Assembly: GCA_051880395.1 (NCBI GenBank)
Contig: JBJENW010000252.1
Span: 1 to 9,905, forward strand
Reading direction: 5' to 3'
Length of the DNA: 9,905 nt
Source: JBJENW01 sp051880395
GTDB lineage: Bacteria > Bacillota > Clostridia > Lachnospirales > Lachnospiraceae
Below the pieces are notes generated by a model. It made no database searches, had not been told where the DNA came from, and saw only the letters and a program-made list of their open reading frames with translations. Positions 6,805 through 9,905 of this stretch are shown in pieces; positions within the stretch are counted from its first letter, which is position 1; every line of letters begins with the position of its first letter. A program made the translations under genes and the position numbers.

Positions 6805-8547
6805 TTATAAGCCTAACTCTCTAATTATTTTTTTTACACTTCTCGTGTAATCTCTACGGTTCTCCAGAGCATATAGTTTTCTTGCTTTTTCTGCAGAAAC
6901 ATTAAACTGTTCGATCAGTTTCTGCTCCATTTCCCCTTCTAATTTATCATATTGTGCATCTATTGACAATGCCTTTGCTTCTTCATAATGCAAATCATAA
7001 CGTCCGATTCCGCGAATCAGACAATCGAGCGCTCCCTCATAATCGCCAATGCTCATATAAGTATTATACCCATCATATTCTGATTGTAAATAGGATATCA
7101 GTGCTGATTTTTCGTACAGATCTTTATCCTTCTCTTTTACTTTTACACCGTTTAAAGCAGAATAAGCACTCATATAATTTTCATCATTCAATTTTTCTTT
7201 CGCCTGATTTAATTGGGCCGAATACCCAATTACCTGCGTTCCAAGTAAAATACATCCTCCAATCGAAAATGCCATAATAAATATTAAAATCACAGGCACT
7301 TTCGGCAACGGCGGTGTATGGTCTACTTCTTTTGGAGGTTTTGGTTTTTTCTCTTTCTTTGGTTTCGGCGGCTTTTGTTTCTTTTCTTTCTTTGGTTTTT
7401 CCTTTTTTGGCTTTTTCTCTTTCTGCTTTTTTTCTTTCTTTTTCTTCTTTTTGGCAGCTTTTCCTCCCATGGCCTCAAAAGCTGCTTTCTCTTCTTCCGT
7501 CATATCCTCCATGGGAATTTCTACCTTTTCTTCCTCTTCTTCCTCCTCTGGTCCAAAGAAAAATAATGCTAATTTTGCAAAAAGTCCTGGTTTCTTCTTT
7601 TTTCCTGATTCTTCCTGACTTTGTTCCACTCCCACGCCACTCGATAATTCATCCGGCAATTCCATTGGTTCTTGCGCCTCTTCCTCCACTTTTTCAGGCT
7701 TTTCTTCCTCTAAGCTAAAATCTTCTCCCAGTTCTCCCAAAAATTCACTCAGATCTTCCAATTCACTTTGTTCCTGATCCTTTTTCATATCCTGCAACAT
7801 TTCATCCAAATTTTTGCTCTCATCCTTTTCTTCTTGATTTTCAAAAGTCTCTGGTTGCTTTAACGGTTCTTCTTCAATTACTGATTGTTCTGCTTTCTGG
7901 ATTATATCTTCTAACTCTTCCGGTTCAAATTCTTCCAGTCCGAAATTATCTATTTTTTCCTCTGGTTCCAGTTCATCTAGTTCTATCGTTTTTTCCTCTG
8001 GTTCCAACTCATCCGATTCTATCGTTTCTTCTGATTCAGGTATTTCTTCTAATGTCAGATTCTCTTGCGTTTCTATAAACTCCTCCGGCAAAATAAACTC
8101 ACCTTCCTCCGACATTTCCTGTGAATCTTCTATCTCTACATCATCCAGCTGATCCATTTCCGGTTCTGCTTTCTGCAATTCTTCTTCAAGCATGAATGAT
8201 TGTTCTCTTTCTTCCGATTCCTCCAAAGTCGTCGTTTCATTCTCTTTTATCGCATCTGTCTGCTCTTTTGAAAGATTTACTAAATCCTCCAGCCCATTCA
8301 GATAGTCCGAATTTTTTTCTTCTAAAGGATTTATATCACCTGTCTGTGCGTTCAATTCTTGATTTAATTCCTCATCAAAAGAATTTAATAAATCTGCCTC
8401 ACCGGCTGTTAATTCTTTTTCAAAATTATTTATAAAATCTTCATCCAATAGAAAATCTTCTATTTCACCTTCACCGGTATACGAAACCTCTCCATCTTCT
8501 GACACAGAATTTAAGAGTCTATCTAAATAATCTTCATTTTTACTCAA
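6805..8547 (-). CDS. Single-pass membrane protein with acidic and lysine-rich cytoplasmic half; unknown function
   Basis: I do not recognise a named family. About 580 residues: residues 1-360 are very Glu/Asp-rich and probably disordered. Within them is a hydrophobic patch, GLFAKLALFFFG, followed by seven glutamates. Residues 361-416 are a Lys/Pro/Glu tract ending KVDHTPPLPK-like (EVDHTPPLPK). One transmembrane helix follows at about 417-440, then 136 residues of helical, TPR-like sequence (AYSALNGV, GDYEGALDCLIRGI). Positive charges before the helix put the N-terminus inside and the C-terminal domain outside. A 12-residue unit repeats around 179-202. Start choice: an upstream in-frame TTG at 8565 lacks a good ribosome site, whereas TTG 8547 has GGGGG at 8555-8559, giving MSKNEDYLDRLLNSV. 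It lies between cheV and hisH and has no convincing promoter of its own. It may be a scaffold or charge-clustering membrane anchor, which is only inference. Confidence 0.85.
   Translation of the reverse strand: MSKNEDYLDRLLNSVSEDGEVSYTGEGEIEDFLLDEDFINNFEKELTAGEADLLNSFDEELNQELNAQTGDINPLEEKNSDYLNGLEDLVNLSKEQTDAIKENETTTLEESEEREQSFMLEEELQKAEPEMDQLDDVEIEDSQEMSEEGEFILPEEFIETQENLTLEEIPESEETIESDELEPEEKTIELDELEPEEKIDNFGLEEFEPEELEDIIQKAEQSVIEEEPLKQPETFENQEEKDESKNLDEMLQDMKKDQEQSELEDLSEFLGELGEDFSLEEEKPEKVEEEAQEPMELPDELSSGVGVEQSQEESGKKKKPGLFAKLALFFFGPEEEEEEEKVEIPMEDMTEEEKAAFEAMGGKAAKKKKKKEKKQKEKKPKKEKPKKEKKQKPPKPKKEKKPKPPKEVDHTPPLPKVPVILIFIMAFSIGGCILLGTQVIGYSAQLNQAKEKLNDENYMSAYSALNGVKVKEKDKDLYEKSALISYLQSEYDGYNTYMSIGDYEGALDCLIRGIGRYDLHYEEAKALSIDAQYDKLEGEMEQKLIEQFNVSAEKARKLYALENRRDYTRSVKKIIRELGL
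7951..8022 (-). repeat. Two 36-bp tandem units inside the acidic membrane protein gene
   Basis: The shared stretch (for example CCTCTGGTTCCA at 7959-7970 and 7995-8006) recurs with a 36-bp offset, encoding two 12-residue copies of DELEPEEK plus four residues. A third, worn copy (EEFEPEELEDI) follows in the protein. It is an in-frame tandem duplication, and its copy number may differ between strains. Confidence 0.75.
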
Positions 8548-8588
8548 ATCTGCACCCCCATTCAAAAGTCTTTCTTAACAGTTTGTAA

Positions 8589-8611
8589 GGGATGTGAAGT
8601 CCTCACATCCC
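8589..8611. other. Perfect hairpin between cheV and the membrane protein gene
   Basis: GGGATGTGA (8589-8597) pairs with TCACATCCC (8603-8611) around a 5-nt loop. On the minus strand the hairpin is followed by TTACAAACTG, not a U-tract, so it is a poor terminator. The plus strand has a T-rich tail (TCCTTTTCT) but no transcript to stop. It is more likely a pause, partial terminator, processing or mRNA-stability hairpin that separates cheV expression from the genes behind it. Confidence 0.6.
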
Positions 8612-8654
8612 TCCTTTTCTCAGTCAATTTCAATCACCGTATTCCTTCTGCCCA

Positions 8655-9578
8655 CTACTTTTTATACGTATTCTTATCAATCAGATCATCAATTGCTTCA
8701 ACCAGATGACCGATTTCCGGTTTTGTCAATTGTGCATCCGCTCCCAGCATTTCTCCCTTTCTTCTCATTTCATCATTCACTAATGAAGAGAAAATAATTA
8801 ACGGTATATGCTTTAATTCATCATCATCCTTTACCAATTTTGTCAAACGATGGCCATCCATTTTTGGCATTTCAATATCTGTGATAATACAATGCACATT
8901 TTCATCAATTGTTTTTTCATCGCGGAATTTACACAACTTATTCCATGCCTCTTCACCATTTGCGTTTACATTTAAATTTGTATAGCCTGCTTTCTTCAAA
9001 CTATCTGTGATCAACTTGCTTAAAAGAGGGGAATCCTCAGCAATTAAAATCGGAGAATCTGATCTATTCCTTTCCCCTAAAGCATCAATTTCAGAAACTT
9101 TTAATCCTGTTTCCGGACTAATATCTGTAATAATTTTTTCAAAATCGAGAATAACAACCAACTTGTCTGCAATTTTGATTACACCAGTAGAAACTCCCGT
9201 TGCTACGCCTTCTACTTCTGAATTAATAGTAGAATCTGGTTTTATGATATCTGCCCATGATACGCGATGAATTCCAATTACCTGGTCAACATGAAATGCT
9301 ATGTTCAGCTTATTAAAGTTTGTAATAATAAACAAACCTTTTTCATCATTTGTCGGCAATCCCAAACATCTCTTTAAGTTAATCACGGTGATCATTACAT
9401 CTCGTGGCATGAAAATCCCTTCTACACTTGGATGTGCATTTGGAATCGGGGTAATTGGCTGGTAAGATAAAATCTCACGAATTTTTGCCACATTGATGCC
9501 ATAATGATTTTCCCCTAATGTAAACTCCAATACTTCTAATTCATTTGTACCGTTCTCCAATAGAATATTTGTATCCAT
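8655..9578 (-). CDS. cheV: Chemotaxis coupling/response-regulator protein CheV
   Basis: Couples chemoreceptors to CheA and, through its receiver domain, helps adaptation; it acts at the receptor arrays. 307 residues: a CheW-like domain (about 10-155; LEFTLGENHYGINVAKIREI, then PIPNAHPSVEGIFMPRD, the typical CheW PxxP-x-GxxxxRG-like region) and a receiver domain (about 175-303). The receiver has the acidic pair Glu181/Asp182, phospho-acceptor Asp234 in CIITDIEMPKMDG, Ser264/265 and Lys286 in LTKPE, so it should be phosphorylatable. An upstream ATG at 9650 in the same frame gives a non-conserved extension and was rejected. ATG 9578 is 9 nt from GGAGG (9588-9592), whereas ATG 9584 is only 3 nt away. 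It heads the minus-strand gene cluster. No other chemotaxis gene is in the window. Confidence 0.96.
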   Translation of the reverse strand: MDTNILLENGTNELEVLEFTLGENHYGINVAKIREILSYQPITPIPNAHPSVEGIFMPRDVMITVINLKRCLGLPTNDEKGLFIITNFNKLNIAFHVDQVIGIHRVSWADIIKPDSTINSEVEGVATGVSTGVIKIADKLVVILDFEKIITDISPETGLKVSEIDALGERNRSDSPILIAEDSPLLSKLITDSLKKAGYTNLNVNANGEEAWNKLCKFRDEKTIDENVHCIITDIEMPKMDGHRLTKLVKDDDELKHIPLIIFSSLVNDEMRRKGEMLGADAQLTKPEIGHLVEAIDDLIDKNTYKK

Positions 9579-9617
9579 ATTCATTCTCCTCCCAGAGCAA
9601 AAACTATAATTACTAAT

Positions 9618-9647
9618 ATTATACCACAATATCATAAAATGTGTATA
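9618..9647 (-). promoter_or_regulatory. Sigma-A promoter of cheV
   Basis: On the minus strand, a perfect TATAAT (9618-9623) is preceded by TGG, making an extended -10. A weak -35, TATACA (9642-9647), sits 18 nt upstream. The predicted start near 9611 gives a leader of about 33 nt with GGAGG. It probably also drives the downstream genes to ung. A sigma-28-like sequence further upstream (TAAG-N16-GCCGAAAA, about 9739-9766) overlaps the rRNA terminator and is weaker. Confidence 0.65.
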
Positions 9648-9727
9648 CATTTTTAATATTTCTTTTTTATTAACTATTTTTCTATGTTTTTTTCTAACTA
9701 GTATCTCATTTTATCATATCTATATTT

Positions 9728-9780
9728 CTTCTTTATATTTTTCGGCAAAAATAGCAAAAAGACTTATATGAAAGTAAAAA
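9728..9780. repeat. Copy 2 of the dispersed intergenic element (matches 1571-1630)
   Basis: The core ATTTTTCGGCAAAAAT (9737-9752) is followed after 10 nt by CTTATATGAAA (9763-9773), in the same order as copy 1. Here the second block is also the left arm of the rRNA operon terminator stem. The core forms a 7-bp inverted repeat, TATTTTT/AAAAATA, around CGGC. It sits between the rRNA terminator and the cheV promoter. Confidence 0.55.
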
Positions 9781-9799
9781 ATACTTCATATAAGTCTTT
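9756..9799 (-). terminator. Intrinsic terminator of the rRNA operon (bidirectional)
   Basis: AAAGACTTATATGAA (9758-9772) pairs perfectly over 15 bp with TTCATATAAGTCTTT (9785-9799). GTA/TAC adds three pairs inside a 5-A loop. On the minus strand the stem runs into U5 and then G; on the plus strand it is followed by C-T7. It lies 58 nt after the 23S 3' end, so the transcript ends there. Confidence 0.9.
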
Positions 9800-9857
9800 C
9801 TTTTTTTATACTATATACTAAAAACCACATACAGACACATGATTCATCCATTTTTCT

Positions 9858-9905
9858 GGTCAAGCCCTCGACCGATTAGTAACAGTCAGCTCCACACATT
9901 GCTGT
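9858..9905 (-). rRNA. 23S ribosomal RNA, 3' end (cut by window edge)
   Basis: The reverse complement reads ...GGAGCTGACTGTTACTAATCGGTCGAGGGCTTGACC, the conserved last helix region of bacterial 23S rRNA. The terminal CTTGACC is the strand that pairs with the 5' GGTCAAG-type end in the mature molecule, which sets the 3' end at about 9858. Only about 48 nt are in the window. No 5S gene lies between this end and the terminator. Confidence 0.93.

Noticed and set aside
7402..7433. A-AAA-AAG slippery heptamers in the lysine-rich tract (programmed frameshift)
   Set aside because: They are expected wherever Lys codons cluster, and no stimulatory structure or meaningful product in the -1 frame could be identified.
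7314..7718. Plus-strand open frames of 82-134 codons rich in Phe, Leu and Pro
   Set aside because: They are mirror images of Lys/Glu-rich coding on the minus strand and lack ribosome sites.
9800..9857. A 5S rRNA or tRNA gene after the 23S
   Set aside because: The interval is about 58 nt, AT-rich, and shows no 5S or cloverleaf sequence.

Overview
The window looks like ordinary chromosome from a motile, anaerobic, AT-rich Firmicute, most likely a flagellated member of the Lachnospiraceae (Roseburia / Agathobacter-Eubacterium rectale type). This rests on a one-polypeptide pyruvate:ferredoxin oxidoreductase, a FliD-like protein, a CheV protein, strong GGAGG ribosome sites, Clostridia-like promoters and the sequence of the 23S rRNA tail. 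The assignment is by family resemblance only, since no search could be run.

Layout. Positions 1-1438 (minus) hold the N-terminal part of pyruvate:ferredoxin oxidoreductase, cut by the window edge. A divergent intergenic region (1439-1726) carries a near-consensus promoter for it and a promoter for the opposite gene, an ABC-F ATPase of the YbiT/YkpA type (1727-3367, plus). A strong bidirectional terminator (3378-3422) separates the ABC-F gene from a convergent FliD-like gene (3493-4272, minus), which has a flagellar sigma-28-like promoter. The next 411 bases (4273-4683) are very AT-rich and contain no protein gene. They hold that promoter, an inverted repeat, a pseudoknot-capable hairpin and a bidirectional terminator, and may encode a small RNA on the plus strand.

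From 9600 down to 4684 everything lies on the minus strand in one probable transcription unit: cheV, a 580-residue single-pass membrane protein with an acidic then lysine-rich cytoplasmic half, hisH, hisF and ung. The hisH-hisF and hisF-ung junctions are only 10-12 nt. A perfect 9-bp hairpin without a U-tract lies between cheV and the membrane protein gene. The last 48 bases are the 3' end of a 23S rRNA gene on the minus strand, followed by a 15-bp-stem terminator with no 5S gene before it.

Function. The genes are housekeeping or motility genes: central fermentation (PFOR), translation (ABC-F, rRNA), histidine synthesis (HisH/HisF form the IGP synthase), base-excision repair (Ung) and chemotaxis/flagella (CheV, FliD-like). 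No mobile element, CRISPR array, tRNA or phage gene was seen. The parts least explained by known genes are the 4589-4685 RNA candidate, the acidic/lysine-rich membrane protein, and a roughly 55-bp element present both between the PFOR and ABC-F genes and beside the rRNA terminator.
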